Shown here one piece after another: positions 50,296 to 59,543 of a DNA stretch of 64,000 nt. The stretch is from Halobacteriovorax marinus SJ. Lineage in GTDB: Bacteria > Bdellovibrionota > Bacteriovoracia > Bacteriovoracales > Bacteriovoracaceae. The notes beneath the pieces were generated by a model. It did not search any database and was not told where the DNA came from. It saw nothing but the letters and a program-made list of their open reading frames with translations. The stretch covers positions 2,728,001-2,792,000 of the forward strand of contig NC_016620.1 in NCBI RefSeq assembly GCF_000210915.2. The letters are read 5' to 3'. The stretch's first letter is position 1. Every line of letters starts with the position of its first letter. The position numbers and the translations under genes were made by a program.

Positions 50296-51666
50296 CTATA
50301 AGAAAAAACCTATAAGGCCCTTTAAATCCTCATCATTAAATCTTAGACCTAAACTAAAGAGAGCTGATCTTTCTTTAGTTGCAAGGTCTACACCTGAAAC
50401 TTTTCCGTAGAACACATTCCACAATTGTACTTCTGTAGAAAGTCTTAGATTTGGACCAAGCCCTGATCTATAGTCAAATACATCAAGAGAGAATCTTGTT
50501 GCGCCATTGAATATGTCATAATCAATACCAGCACCACCAGTAGACTCGATGATCCCACCACGTACATAGAGATCGTGTAGCTTTCTACCAATCTGTACAT
50601 CAAATCTAAAAACATCTTTCTTTTTAACTTTCTCAGTTTCTGTTGTCGTAACACCATTAACGATGCGAACAGTTTCTTTTTCGCTCTCAGGCCCGTAGTT
50701 AGAAGAACTAAGACCTAAAATATAGAACCTTTCTGGTGATGGGAAAATTCGAAGAGAACCACTAGTGACACTTCCCTCTTCAGTTCCTGCTCCCATATAA
50801 CCTGATAGCTCTGTTCTAATGTCGCTTACTCGACCAACAATTTTATTAACACTTGAGAGAGTTTGCTTTACTTCATCGGCAATCTCTTCTTCGACTAAAA
50901 TTTTACCTAATGTTCCTTTACCAACTTTAATATCAGCAACAAGATCTTTCAGGTCAGCAGTCATAGCATCAGCATTTGCCAAAATCTTTCTTAAGTCCTT
51001 CATTGCAGAGTCTTGCTCTTGATCATCTGTATGATAAGCAATTTGTTCAGAGAATCTCTCTAGGTTTGCGATGAGATTATTCATCTTTTCTTCGTTACCT
51101 TTAATCACTGTTTTCAAGGAGTCAGTTGCAATACGAGCATTCTCTGCAACAACAGCGAAGTCATTAAGAATTCTCTTCACAGGAGAAACTTCTCCTTCAG
51201 GCGAAATAGACTCTCTTAAAGTCTTCATCATGACCTTTACATCTTTTAAAACATCACTGGCATCTTTAACTAATTTCTCAACTCCAGCTCCTTCGTCAGA
51301 AACAATGAACGAGTTTGCAGTTAAGCGCTCTTGTGACTCACCCATTTGAATTTGAATATACTTGTCTCCAAGAAAGCCAACTGTCTTAACTTGTAATTTA
51401 GAATCTTTTACGACAATTACATTTTCTAAAACTTCAAAAGTGATTAAAGCTTGATTACCTTGTAATTCAATTTTCTTTATTCTACCGGCATTTATACCTG
51501 CAATTTTAATTGGTGTTTTAGGAAAGATTCCAGAGGCATCTGTAACAATAGTTCTATATGTTACATACTCTCCGAACCCAGATTGATTAGATGTAATTTT
51601 TAAAGACATATAAGCAACCATCACCATTGTAGCGATGGCCATTAGTCCTATTTTAAATTCATTCAT
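50296..51666 (-). CDS. mlaD: MlaD/MCE-family lipid transport protein
   Basis: A periplasmic, inner-membrane-anchored MCE protein that carries lipids between membranes. A single N-terminal membrane helix (about 5-25) precedes the MCE domain (about 38-115: ASGIFPKTPIKIAGINAGRI, TVGFLGDKYIQI), then a helical region (about 125-270) and a C-terminal beta-rich part (about 290-456) ending in aromatic-rich strands, which is longer than in E. coli MlaD (183 aa) and may reach the outer membrane. It follows mlaF by 12 bp. Confidence 0.92.
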   Translation of the reverse strand: MNEFKIGLMAIATMVMVAYMSLKITSNQSGFGEYVTYRTIVTDASGIFPKTPIKIAGINAGRIKKIELQGNQALITFEVLENVIVVKDSKLQVKTVGFLGDKYIQIQMGESQERLTANSFIVSDEGAGVEKLVKDASDVLKDVKVMMKTLRESISPEGEVSPVKRILNDFAVVAENARIATDSLKTVIKGNEEKMNNLIANLERFSEQIAYHTDDQEQDSAMKDLRKILANADAMTADLKDLVADIKVGKGTLGKILVEEEIADEVKQTLSSVNKIVGRVSDIRTELSGYMGAGTEEGSVTSGSLRIFPSPERFYILGLSSSNYGPESEKETVRIVNGVTTTETEKVKKKDVFRFDVQIGRKLHDLYVRGGIIESTGGAGIDYDIFNGATRFSLDVFDYRSGLGPNLRLSTEVQLWNVFYGKVSGVDLATKERSALFSLGLRFNDEDLKGLIGFFL

Positions 51667-51678
51667 GGCTTATATTTC

Positions 51679-52431
51679 TCATAAATTTATAAACTCCTGC
51701 ACAAGAGGATTTGTTGATTTTTTAAATTCTTCCACAGGTAAGTATTCAACAATATTACCACGATCTAAAAAAGCTACAAAATCTGAAATACGAAGGGTAG
51801 CTTTTACATCGTGAGAGATAATAATTGATGTCATGCCTCGGTCACTATTCTTTTCGGCCGTATCCACAATCAAGTCATTGACCATTTTTGTCGTAATTGG
51901 ATCTAGACCAGTTGTTGGTTCGTCATACAACATTATATGAGGATTTAGAGCAAGCCCTCTAGCTAGACCTACTCTCTTTCTCATCCCTCCAGATAATTCT
52001 GAGGGAAGTCCTTCAAAAGAAACCTCTTTAATTCCCACTGAAAGCAGTAGGTCTTTTGACTTAGAAATAATCTCTTCATTCCCAAGCTTCGTGAATTCTC
52101 GCATAGGAAAAGCGACATTTTCCACAGCACTCATGGAGTCAAAGAGGGCAGCATATTGAAAGAGCATTCCAAAATTTTGCCTAAACTCTCTTAGCTTCAT
52201 TGGATCAAGATTTTTTAAATTACTTCCAAGAACCTCAACCACTCCACTTGTCGGCTGATGAAGCCCAAGAATATGTTTTAAGAGAGTTGACTTTCCAGCT
52301 CCTGAAAAACCTAGAATTGTTGTAATTTTATTTTTAGGGATATCAAAATTTAAATTATTAAGTACTGTATGCTTACCAAATACTTTGGTTAGATTAGAAA
52401 TTCTTACGGCAGGATTTTCAAAACTCAACAT
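51679..52431 (-). CDS. mlaF: MlaF, ABC ATPase of the Mla system
   Basis: Walker A GFSGAGKST, signature LSGGMRKRVGLARGLA, Walker B IMLYDEPTTGLDP and the His-switch IIISHD are all intact. 250 aa; powers phospholipid movement with MlaE and MlaD. The start overlaps the mlaE stop by one base (TAATG). Confidence 0.95.
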   Translation of the reverse strand: MLSFENPAVRISNLTKVFGKHTVLNNLNFDIPKNKITTILGFSGAGKSTLLKHILGLHQPTSGVVEVLGSNLKNLDPMKLREFRQNFGMLFQYAALFDSMSAVENVAFPMREFTKLGNEEIISKSKDLLLSVGIKEVSFEGLPSELSGGMRKRVGLARGLALNPHIMLYDEPTTGLDPITTKMVNDLIVDTAEKNSDRGMTSIIISHDVKATLRISDFVAFLDRGNIVEYLPVEEFKKSTNPLVQEFINL

Positions 52432-53231
52432 TATAGGACCTGCACCAAGAAAGAGGTTAAGAAGTAATCTAGAACAAGTACTGAAATCATTCCCCAGACC
52501 ACAGCGAGGTTTGTTCCCTTCCCTACTCCTTCAGCTCCTTTAGTTACATTAAAACCAAAGTACGTTCCAATAACAGCAATGACAAAACCAAAGACAGTGG
52601 CCTTAATGATTCCCTGGACAATATCTCCAACGAACATAAAGTCGCCTAACTTTGAGAGATACATCGTTTCATCAATTAGAAGCGCTACTGTACCAACAAT
52701 ATATGAGCCTACATTTCCAACAAATAAGAAAACAATACTGAGCATTGGTAGAGAGAGAGTCGCCGCCAAAATTCTTGGAACAGCTAAGTACTGATAGCTA
52801 TCAATACCCATAACTTCGAGAGCATCTACTTGTTCTGTCACTTTCATCGTTCCAATTTGAGCGGCCATAGCTGCACCAGCTCGACCCGCAACGATGAGTC
52901 CACTCAATACGGGAGCCAGCTCCTTAGCCAAAGAGATAGCAACAACTGAACCAACTAGTGAATCGACATTAATTAATTTAAAGCCGAAGTAAGTTTGGTA
53001 GGCCATAACCATACCCGTAAAACTTCCGGCCAATGTAATGATAAAAAGTGATTTATTTCCGATAAAGTAGAACTGCTCGGCGAAGAGCTTAAATCGATAT
53101 GGAGGCTTGAATACCCAGTAGAAGAATTTGAATATAAATCTGCAAATGCTACCTAGACCTTGGACGTTTTCCATTGTCATAGAACCAATTGCTTCTACAA
53201 ATTTTCTTATCTGATTTGTGATTAAGACCAT
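52431..53231 (-). CDS. mlaE: MlaE, permease of the Mla system
   Basis: A MlaE-family permease (DUF140) with five to six membrane helices. The hallmark segment is KELAPVLSGLIVAGRAGAAMAAQIGTM, with EQVDALEVMGID after it. The frame opens at a TTG at 53309; the ATG at 53231 gives the usual family length (about 266 aa), but the ribosome-binding site is weak in both cases. It heads the mlaE-mlaF-mlaD-GYF operon. In E. coli the Mla system keeps outer-membrane lipid asymmetry; direction of transport here is not known. Confidence 0.93.
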   Translation of the reverse strand: MVLITNQIRKFVEAIGSMTMENVQGLGSICRFIFKFFYWVFKPPYRFKLFAEQFYFIGNKSLFIITLAGSFTGMVMAYQTYFGFKLINVDSLVGSVVAISLAKELAPVLSGLIVAGRAGAAMAAQIGTMKVTEQVDALEVMGIDSYQYLAVPRILAATLSLPMLSIVFLFVGNVGSYIVGTVALLIDETMYLSKLGDFMFVGDIVQGIIKATVFGFVIAVIGTYFGFNVTKGAEGVGKGTNLAVVWGMISVLVLDYFLTSFLVQVL

Positions 53232-53392
53232 TACTTGAGCTATTCCGTCGGCTAAATAAAGTATCAATTTTATATAATATTTAAAATTGTAAACGATCAA
53301 ACACACCAAGGCGAATAATTATGCGAAATTTTTAAATTTATTAGCAAAAAATTCCGTTTAGTAAGCTGATAATCTAAAAAAAGGCCGAATAA

Positions 53393-54208
53393 GTGACGTA
53401 TTATTTAATTAATATAGAGAACTCTGACTTTATAAAAATTAAGGACAAGTTAATACTAGGAAGAAAGAGTTCCTGCGACATTGTTTTAAAGGATGATCTC
53501 GTATCTGGTAGACATTGCAGATTTCACGTCACCGAGAGATTTCTCATGCTTGAGGACCTCGATGCCTCCAATCCAGTACAAGTTAATAATCAAGAAATGG
53601 ACTCTAAGTCCCGCATAAGAATTAATGTCAAAGATAAATTAAAAATTGGATCAACTGAGTTCTACCTTAGCGATAAAGAGCCAAGCGATGAAGTGACGTA
53701 CAAGTCTATGGTTCTTGAGAAAGTTAAAATTCATGAAACTTTTGACTCTGATCTAGATTACGAACAACATCAATCCCACTGGCATGAAGAAGTCTCCAAG
53801 AAGAAAAATGAAATTGTAAAAATTCAAAAGAAGCTCAACAAGGTCACTTCTAGTAAAGATAAAATGCAGAATTTAAAGAACCAAGTTGCAGAGCTTGAAA
53901 CGAATATAGAAAAGCTACAGAGTAGGATTGGTGAGACTAAGAACTACTCTCAGGAAGAGCTAGTAGAGAAGATAAGTCTCTTTAGTGAAAAAATTAAATA
54001 TTACACAGAGAAGAGAGACCAACTCTTTGCAATTCAAACTCTCGCCAGTGAGAAAGAAGAGCTTAAGGCCAAGAAGAAATCTCTGATGGAAAAACTGGGC
54101 GAGCTCTCAGAAGAAGATTTAGATAAGCAACACCATGAGCTATCGAAAATCTACAATACAGAAGTAGATGCGCTATCAAAACTGAATGAGAAGTTAAAAA
54201 AGTCTTAA
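53393..54208 (+). CDS. FHA-domain protein with long coiled coil
   Basis: An FHA phosphothreonine-binding domain (about 1-95: LGRKSSCDIVLKD, VSGRHCRFHV, with the conserved Gly-Arg and Ser-Arg-His) is followed by about 130 residues of heptad-patterned Lys/Glu/Leu helix (about 130-265), a coiled coil. It probably reads phosphorylation by a Ser/Thr kinase such as the one at 30347. The start is GTG. It is divergent from mlaE and shares the 4-bp TTAA with the end of alr. Confidence 0.88.
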   Translation: MTYYLINIENSDFIKIKDKLILGRKSSCDIVLKDDLVSGRHCRFHVTERFLMLEDLDASNPVQVNNQEMDSKSRIRINVKDKLKIGSTEFYLSDKEPSDEVTYKSMVLEKVKIHETFDSDLDYEQHQSHWHEEVSKKKNEIVKIQKKLNKVTSSKDKMQNLKNQVAELETNIEKLQSRIGETKNYSQEELVEKISLFSEKIKYYTEKRDQLFAIQTLASEKEELKAKKKSLMEKLGELSEEDLDKQHHELSKIYNTEVDALSKLNEKLKKS

Positions 54209-55332
54209 GAATAAATCTTTGGAACTCTCTGTGTAATTCCAATGAAGACTTCATAAGGAATTATTTTAGCTTCTTTACAGAACTCAGCGAATCTCTCGGC
54301 ACTATGATCCCAAAGAGTGAAACTATCCCCTACTTTTAGATCAGGTAGAGAGTTTTCATCAAAGAAAACTTGGGCCATATCCATATTCACTCTGCCAACA
54401 ACCTTACCTTTAATATCTTTATGATAGAGATGTGTTCCAATATAGCGAGTAGTAAAACCATCTCCGTAGCCGAGAGCGACTATGGCCACCTTCCCTTTGG
54501 ACGGACAAGGTGTAGCTCCGTAACCTACAGGCTGTCCCTTTTCTACATCGAAAATTGAGATGACATAAGTTTCTAACTTAGAAATAATCTCACCACTCCA
54601 AAGACTTAGATCAGAGTATTGCGGCAACATCGAACTTGGCCCATACATCATCAGACCAGGTCTTACGTGTGTTTCGCCAAGTCCAGCACCCTGCTCAATA
54701 GCACCAGAGTTTGCAATTGAAGTTCTCTCAACTTCAATTCCAGCATCAGAGAAAGCTTTCTTAATTTTTTCAAAATTTTCAAATTGAATTATATTTCTCT
54801 TATTCTTCTTAATAGGAAGAGAAGATGAAGATAAGTGAGTCATTAAATGGTAAATTGATTTTCTACCAGAAACTCTAATACTTCTTATCACCTCATCAAC
54901 TTTATCCATTTCTAGACCGAGTCGATTCATTCCAGTATTAAACTTAATAAAGAGTGGAAAGTTTTCAAACTCTCTACTATTTAAAATGAAATCTAAATCA
55001 TCACGATTTGATATCACCGGTATAATTCTTCTATTCAAATAAATTTCAGCGCACTCTCTCAGCTCAACCTGAACATCTGAGAAAACATAAATTTCAAATT
55101 CAAGATCATAGAGCTCTTCTCTTAAAAGAAGTGCCTCTCCAAGACTAGCGCATCCAAACTCAGTGATTCCAAGCTTCTCAACACTATGGCGAACAATAGG
55201 TATCACCCCATGCCCATAGGCATTGGCCTTAACCATAAAGATGATTTTATTATCTACACAGATTTCTTTTAATTTCTTATAATTATTTTCTAATTTTTCA
55301 AAGCTAATAAAGTGTCTTGAGCGAAAACGCAT
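54205..55332 (-). CDS. alr: Alanine racemase
   Basis: Makes D-Ala for peptidoglycan. The PLP lysine motif is present (MVKANAYGHGV), with GYGATPCPSK and VNMDMAQV in the C-terminal beta domain. 375 aa, normal. It starts 3 bp after the pseudo-receiver gene, and its stop shares TTAA with the convergent FHA gene. Confidence 0.95.
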   Translation of the reverse strand: MRFRSRHFISFEKLENNYKKLKEICVDNKIIFMVKANAYGHGVIPIVRHSVEKLGITEFGCASLGEALLLREELYDLEFEIYVFSDVQVELRECAEIYLNRRIIPVISNRDDLDFILNSREFENFPLFIKFNTGMNRLGLEMDKVDEVIRSIRVSGRKSIYHLMTHLSSSSLPIKKNKRNIIQFENFEKIKKAFSDAGIEVERTSIANSGAIEQGAGLGETHVRPGLMMYGPSSMLPQYSDLSLWSGEIISKLETYVISIFDVEKGQPVGYGATPCPSKGKVAIVALGYGDGFTTRYIGTHLYHKDIKGKVVGRVNMDMAQVFFDENSLPDLKVGDSFTLWDHSAERFAEFCKEAKIIPYEVFIGITQRVPKIYS

Positions 55333-55335
55333 AAA

Positions 55336-56796
55336 TTAAAGTGTCCTCTCCGGCGCTTTCCCCCAAACAAGATCTTTGGTCTTTTTCTTAATTGCTATTG
55401 ACTCTAACTCATCCAGAGCAGAGAACTTCACATCTTCAATATGGAGAAGATATGCTTCAGCAGAAGCTGGAATCATTTTGATTTCTGGCTTTAAATTCTT
55501 AGTTAGTAGAGCATCTGATTTTTCAAAGTAGCGCCAATATGAAAATCTCATACTTACATTTTTTAAATGCTTTAAAGTTGCATCGATATGTTCATGGTCA
55601 CAAACAACTCCAATATTGCTTACTCCCATAGAGATAAATTTTAATTCGTAATTAAATGATGACGTTATTCTAGTTACAAAATCTTGAAAGAATTCCTTCC
55701 AAGAGAACTCTCCGGAATCTCCAATTCTTGCAGCTTGTACTAAGCTAGAAAGATCAATATCTACAAGAGCGTATTGATTTTTAATATCACCAACCGATGC
55801 CATTTTAATTTGTCTATCAAAGAGAGTGAATGCTTCCCATGGAGTGATAAATCTCGCTTCTCTTTTTATGACGGCCTTACCACTGTCTCTAAAGTGAGCA
55901 TAAATACCGTTAAGGTGACTCTCTAGAGAAGTCCAATCAATTCTCTCTGAAAGTTCTAGATCATTTAAGCTTAAATAGATGATGATATCAGGATTAACTT
56001 CGCTTCCAGAAATATTTAAAGACATCACCTCTCCGCCGAGAAGTTCTACTGCCACTTGTGAGCTTAAATTTTGAGCGAAATCTGCAATTCCATTCTTACA
56101 AGTCTTACCTAGAAAGAGTGAAGGAATAGAGACATACTTCATCGACTGTCCTTCAGGAGAAACAAGTCGCTGTCCGTTTGAGCTCAATTCAACAAATGAG
56201 AACTCTTTAATATCCGCAAGATCAGAGAAAACACTTTCACATGCAGAAAAGAAATCAAATGAAGTTCTCTTAGTTGCATCAAAACGCGCAAAAACATTTT
56301 TGAGGTACTTCTCAAAGAAGTTATCTTCTTTATAAACCTGAGAGACTTCAATAAGTCCTCGAACCTGATTAGAAAGTTTCCCCTTCTCAAGTTCAAGATT
56401 ACTTAGTTGCTGCTCGTACGATAAGAGCTTATTCAATCTCTTAAGTATTGATTTAATTTGACCCTTGTAATTTGCTCCGTGAAGAATTGTTCCAAGGTTT
56501 AGAAAATCAAATGTTGAATGAAGAAGTGGAGCCGAACCCGTTGTAAAGTAGAAGGCCATCGGCATTTGTTCATTTATTACAAAAGGATGATTTTTAAGTA
56601 AGAGATGTCCTTCGTGCATTTTCTTTACATCAATCAAAGAAAGTGTAGGAAGAACTTCAAGTGTTCCATTCCAAAAAGATTCTAAATTTTCATAAAAGTG
56701 AGGAACCACACCTAATTCGCGAAAGATATCTGAAAATTCTTTTGCTAAACTGAGGTCTTCTAGTAATAACGCAACTGTTAAACTATTGGAATTCAT
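55336..56796 (-). CDS. Pseudo-receiver regulator, unknown C-terminal part
   Basis: Residues 1-125 look like a response-regulator receiver that has lost its chemistry: LTVALLLEDLSLAKEF (acidic pair partly changed), SLIDVKKM at the phospho-acceptor, AFYFTTG at the Thr, and GTILHGAN where the Lys should be. A short coiled coil (about 130-155) follows, then two unrecognised globular parts (to residue 486). The frame opens at 56862; the ATG at 56796 has GGGGAG in ideal position. It lies 78 bp after aroK and 3 bp before alr. No catalytic output domain is recognised. Confidence 0.72.
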   Translation of the reverse strand: MNSNSLTVALLLEDLSLAKEFSDIFRELGVVPHFYENLESFWNGTLEVLPTLSLIDVKKMHEGHLLLKNHPFVINEQMPMAFYFTTGSAPLLHSTFDFLNLGTILHGANYKGQIKSILKRLNKLLSYEQQLSNLELEKGKLSNQVRGLIEVSQVYKEDNFFEKYLKNVFARFDATKRTSFDFFSACESVFSDLADIKEFSFVELSSNGQRLVSPEGQSMKYVSIPSLFLGKTCKNGIADFAQNLSSQVAVELLGGEVMSLNISGSEVNPDIIIYLSLNDLELSERIDWTSLESHLNGIYAHFRDSGKAVIKREARFITPWEAFTLFDRQIKMASVGDIKNQYALVDIDLSSLVQAARIGDSGEFSWKEFFQDFVTRITSSFNYELKFISMGVSNIGVVCDHEHIDATLKHLKNVSMRFSYWRYFEKSDALLTKNLKPEIKMIPASAEAYLLHIEDVKFSALDELESIAIKKKTKDLVWGKAPERTL

Positions 56797-56874
56797 CTTA
56801 AATCTCCCCTTGGAAAGTCCTTCATTATTATGACTTTCTTTACACGATACGTCTAATACCAAAAGCCTAAGATA

Positions 56875-57366
56875 TTAAAAAAGAGTCTTGAGCAAAGTCC
56901 AGCTCGTAGGCCAAGAATTCACATCAGAGACTAAGCTCAGGTCACAGCACTTTGAAAAAACCTTCTCTCTTTTTAAATAGAGCTCTTCTAGCTCGTCTCT
57001 ACTCTTATCAAGCTGTGGTCTATTCGCATCTCCAGCAATTCGATTCATGGCCTCATCAAAGTCAACTTTCAGATGTAGGATCTTTACTCCTGATTCCTTT
57101 AAAAACTCAATATTTTTCTCATCTTCAAGCGTTCCTCCTCCCAGAGCAATCAGTCCCTCTTGACCAATTGTATGGACTTTCTGGCGCAAACAAAGAGACT
57201 CCAACTGGCGAAATTTCTCCCACCCACTTCTCCTTATATACTCGCCTAAGTCCTCGCCAACTTCGTCTCGAATAGCAATATCTAAATCAATAATAGGGAC
57301 ACCGGAAAAGGTCTGTAAGAATGTGCTCTTTCCCGCTCCCATAAATCCACAAATAGCTATAATCAC
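56875..57366 (-). CDS. aroK: Shikimate kinase
   Basis: ATP-dependent phosphorylation of shikimate. P-loop GFMGAGKST, the DxD pair IDLDIAI, and ALGGGTL (normally GGGxV) are in place. Length (163 aa) is typical. It starts with GTG. It is divergent from the yceD-rpmF-fab cluster. Confidence 0.9.
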   Translation of the reverse strand: MIIAICGFMGAGKSTFLQTFSGVPIIDLDIAIRDEVGEDLGEYIRRSGWEKFRQLESLCLRQKVHTIGQEGLIALGGGTLEDEKNIEFLKESGVKILHLKVDFDEAMNRIAGDANRPQLDKSRDELEELYLKREKVFSKCCDLSLVSDVNSWPTSWTLLKTLF

Positions 57367-57458
57367 AAAAAACCTACGTCTGAAAAAATGATATATACAA
57401 TGTACTTTTAGCTTCTTATACGTTACAAGCGCTAGATATTTATATTTAAGAGGCTACC

Positions 57459-58025
57459 ATGTTGCAAAGAGACATAAAAGATAATCTAGAGGAGTTCGCC
57501 AGAATTGAGAGTTTTCTCGATGAGGAGAGAAGCTACGAGCTAGACAAGGGCTGCGAATGGGTGAACGACCTTTTAGCAGAGCTTGAAGAAAACCTAGAAG
57601 AGGACGAAAAAGATCCTGAAAACAGAAAGATGTCTGTTAATTTAAAGATCAAGAGAAAGAGTATTCCAAGCTACGGAGAAGGACTCATTGTTAGAGGTGA
57701 CTTCAGCGGGAACTTTCTCACTCCATGTATCAAGTGCCTAGCGCCTGCCGCCGAGACTTGCCAAGGAGAATTTGAAGCAGTCTTTATTACTGATAAATTT
57801 GAAAAAGCTGAAGAATTTGATGAAACTCTAAGCCTTTGGGCCGATAATTCTGAGCTGGAAGTTTATTTTCACAATAGAGGTAAGTGTCACATTAAAAAAG
57901 TGGTTCACGAGCATATTTTTCTTGGATTAAATCCTTACCCTCTCCACAGTGAAGACTGTAAAGGACTATGTGGAACTTGTGGAAGTGACTTAAATCACGA
58001 AGATTGTGGACACGGGGCCCAATAA
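57459..58025 (+). CDS. YceD-family protein (DUF177)
   Basis: DUF177 proteins sit before rpmF in many bacteria and have been linked to 23S rRNA. The family's conserved Cys pair segment FLTPCIKCLAP and the C-terminal GLCGTCGSDLN are present. The N-terminus (about 1-55) is very acidic. 188 aa. It is the first gene of the rpmF-fab cluster; its function here is not proven. Confidence 0.88.
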   Translation: MLQRDIKDNLEEFARIESFLDEERSYELDKGCEWVNDLLAELEENLEEDEKDPENRKMSVNLKIKRKSIPSYGEGLIVRGDFSGNFLTPCIKCLAPAAETCQGEFEAVFITDKFEKAEEFDETLSLWADNSELEVYFHNRGKCHIKKVVHEHIFLGLNPYPLHSEDCKGLCGTCGSDLNHEDCGHGAQ

Positions 58026-58132
58026 GTCCTATAGAGAATGTTAAAAAGCTTGATAAATGGGTTAATATAGCGTAAATATTCACCCTTAATATTAAAAATA
58101 AAGAAGTTAAAGTTATATATCTGGAGTAGAAA

Positions 58133-58345
58133 ATGGCAGTACCAAAGAAGAAAACCAGTGTTTCTAAAAAAGGTTTAAGAAGAGCTGGGCAACACCATAA
58201 ATTATATGCAAATAACAACGTAGTTGTTGATAATACAACTGGTGAGTTAACTAAGAAGGGATGTATTTCTCCATCTGGTTACTGGAAAGGTAAGAAAATC
58301 TTCGAAACTAAAGCTGATAGAGAAGAAGAAACTACTGAAGAGTAG
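58133..58345 (+). CDS. rpmF: 50S ribosomal protein L32 (bL32)
   Basis: The N-terminus AVPKKKTSVSKKGLRRAG is diagnostic of L32. It is 70 aa. The C-terminal part lacks the zinc Cys pairs seen in some L32 (only one Cys remains). It is followed by a long hairpin with a T tract, so yceD-rpmF is separated from the fab genes at least partly. Confidence 0.95.
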   Translation: MAVPKKKTSVSKKGLRRAGQHHKLYANNNVVVDNTTGELTKKGCISPSGYWKGKKIFETKADREEETTEE

Positions 58346-58373
58346 TCTTACACTTAAAATTTAAAAGTTAAAT

Positions 58374-58412
58374 AAAGCAGAATTATTAGGTAACTAATTT
58401 TTCTGCTTTTTT
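58374..58412 (+). terminator. Rho-independent terminator of rpmF
   Basis: AAAGCAGAA (58374-58382) pairs with TTCTGCTTT (58401-58409), with an inner stem (TTAG/CTAA) and six T (58407-58412). The remaining sequence up to fabH (58413-58527) holds no clear promoter, though one is needed. Confidence 0.85.
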
Positions 58413-58527
58413 GCGTTCTATAGAATGAAACTCCAAGAGCTCAACACACTCTCCCCTTTGAATAAACTCTTTTCATATCCAAATCAAATTTGTTATTTTA
58501 CTTACTTATAAAAATTAGGAAGGAAGT

Positions 58528-59529
58528 ATGACGGAATATAAAGTAAAAATTAAGGGAACAGGAATGTTTGTTCCTGAGAAAGTTTTAACGAATGATGACC
58601 TCTCAAAAATGGTTGATACAAATGATGAGTGGATCTTCGAGAGAACAGGAATTCGTCAAAGAAGAATTTCAAATACTGAGGCCGGTGAGTTTCCAAGCGA
58701 CATGGCCTATCACGCAACTCTTCAAGCATTAAAAGAAGCGAATCTTGAACCAAATGATATCGACATGATTCTCTTTGGTTCAGTTACACCAGATTATAAA
58801 CTCCCAAACACAGCAGTTATTCTTCAGCAGAAACTAGGTATCACAAATCAATGTGCGGCCCTAGATATTGCAGCAGCATGCTCTGGTTTTGTTTACGGTG
58901 TAAACATGGCACAGGCCATGGTGAGAACAGGAATGCAAAAGAACGTTCTAGTTGTCGGTTCTGAAATGCTAAGTACAGAAGTAAACTGGGAAGACAGAGG
59001 AACTTGTATTCTCTTTGGAGACGGTTGTGGCGTGGCCATAATTGGAAGAGGAGAAGAAGGTGAAGAATCTGATATTCTAGCTACTCACCTTGGTGCCGAT
59101 GGAACAGGTAAAGAGTTCTTTGACCAACCAATTGGTGGAGCAGTTCACCCTCTTACGGCTGAGCACTTAGAGGAAAAAACTCACTACATGCAAATGAAAG
59201 GTAGAGAGATGTTCAAAGTAGCAACGAGAACTCTCGCTCAAAATGCAAGAACAGTTTTAGAAAAAGCAAATTTAAAATTAGAAGATGTGGACTGGCTAGT
59301 TCCTCATCAAGCTAATGTGAGAATAATTGAAACAACAGGAAAGCTTCTAGGTATTGATCCTGAGAAAGTTATCGTCAATATAGATAAATACGCTAATACT
59401 TCTGCCGCGACAGTGCCAATGGCATTTCACGAGGCTATCCAAGACGGAAGAATTAAAAGAGGTGATATCGTTTTATTTGACGCTTTTGGTGCAGGACTGA
59501 CAACAGGGGCCACTCTACTACGTTACTAA
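58528..59529 (+). CDS. fabH: 3-oxoacyl-ACP synthase III (FabH)
   Basis: Starts fatty acid synthesis by condensing acetyl-CoA with malonyl-ACP. The catalytic triad is visible: Cys in AAACSGFVYG, His in VPHQANVRI and Asn in KYANTSAATVP. 333 aa, with AGGAAGG before the ATG. Normally plsX lies before it; here it is absent. It leads the fabH-fabD-fabG-acpP block. Confidence 0.97.
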   Translation: MTEYKVKIKGTGMFVPEKVLTNDDLSKMVDTNDEWIFERTGIRQRRISNTEAGEFPSDMAYHATLQALKEANLEPNDIDMILFGSVTPDYKLPNTAVILQQKLGITNQCAALDIAAACSGFVYGVNMAQAMVRTGMQKNVLVVGSEMLSTEVNWEDRGTCILFGDGCGVAIIGRGEEGEESDILATHLGADGTGKEFFDQPIGGAVHPLTAEHLEEKTHYMQMKGREMFKVATRTLAQNARTVLEKANLKLEDVDWLVPHQANVRIIETTGKLLGIDPEKVIVNIDKYANTSAATVPMAFHEAIQDGRIKRGDIVLFDAFGAGLTTGATLLRY

Positions 59530-59543
59530 ACTAAGGATAAGAA

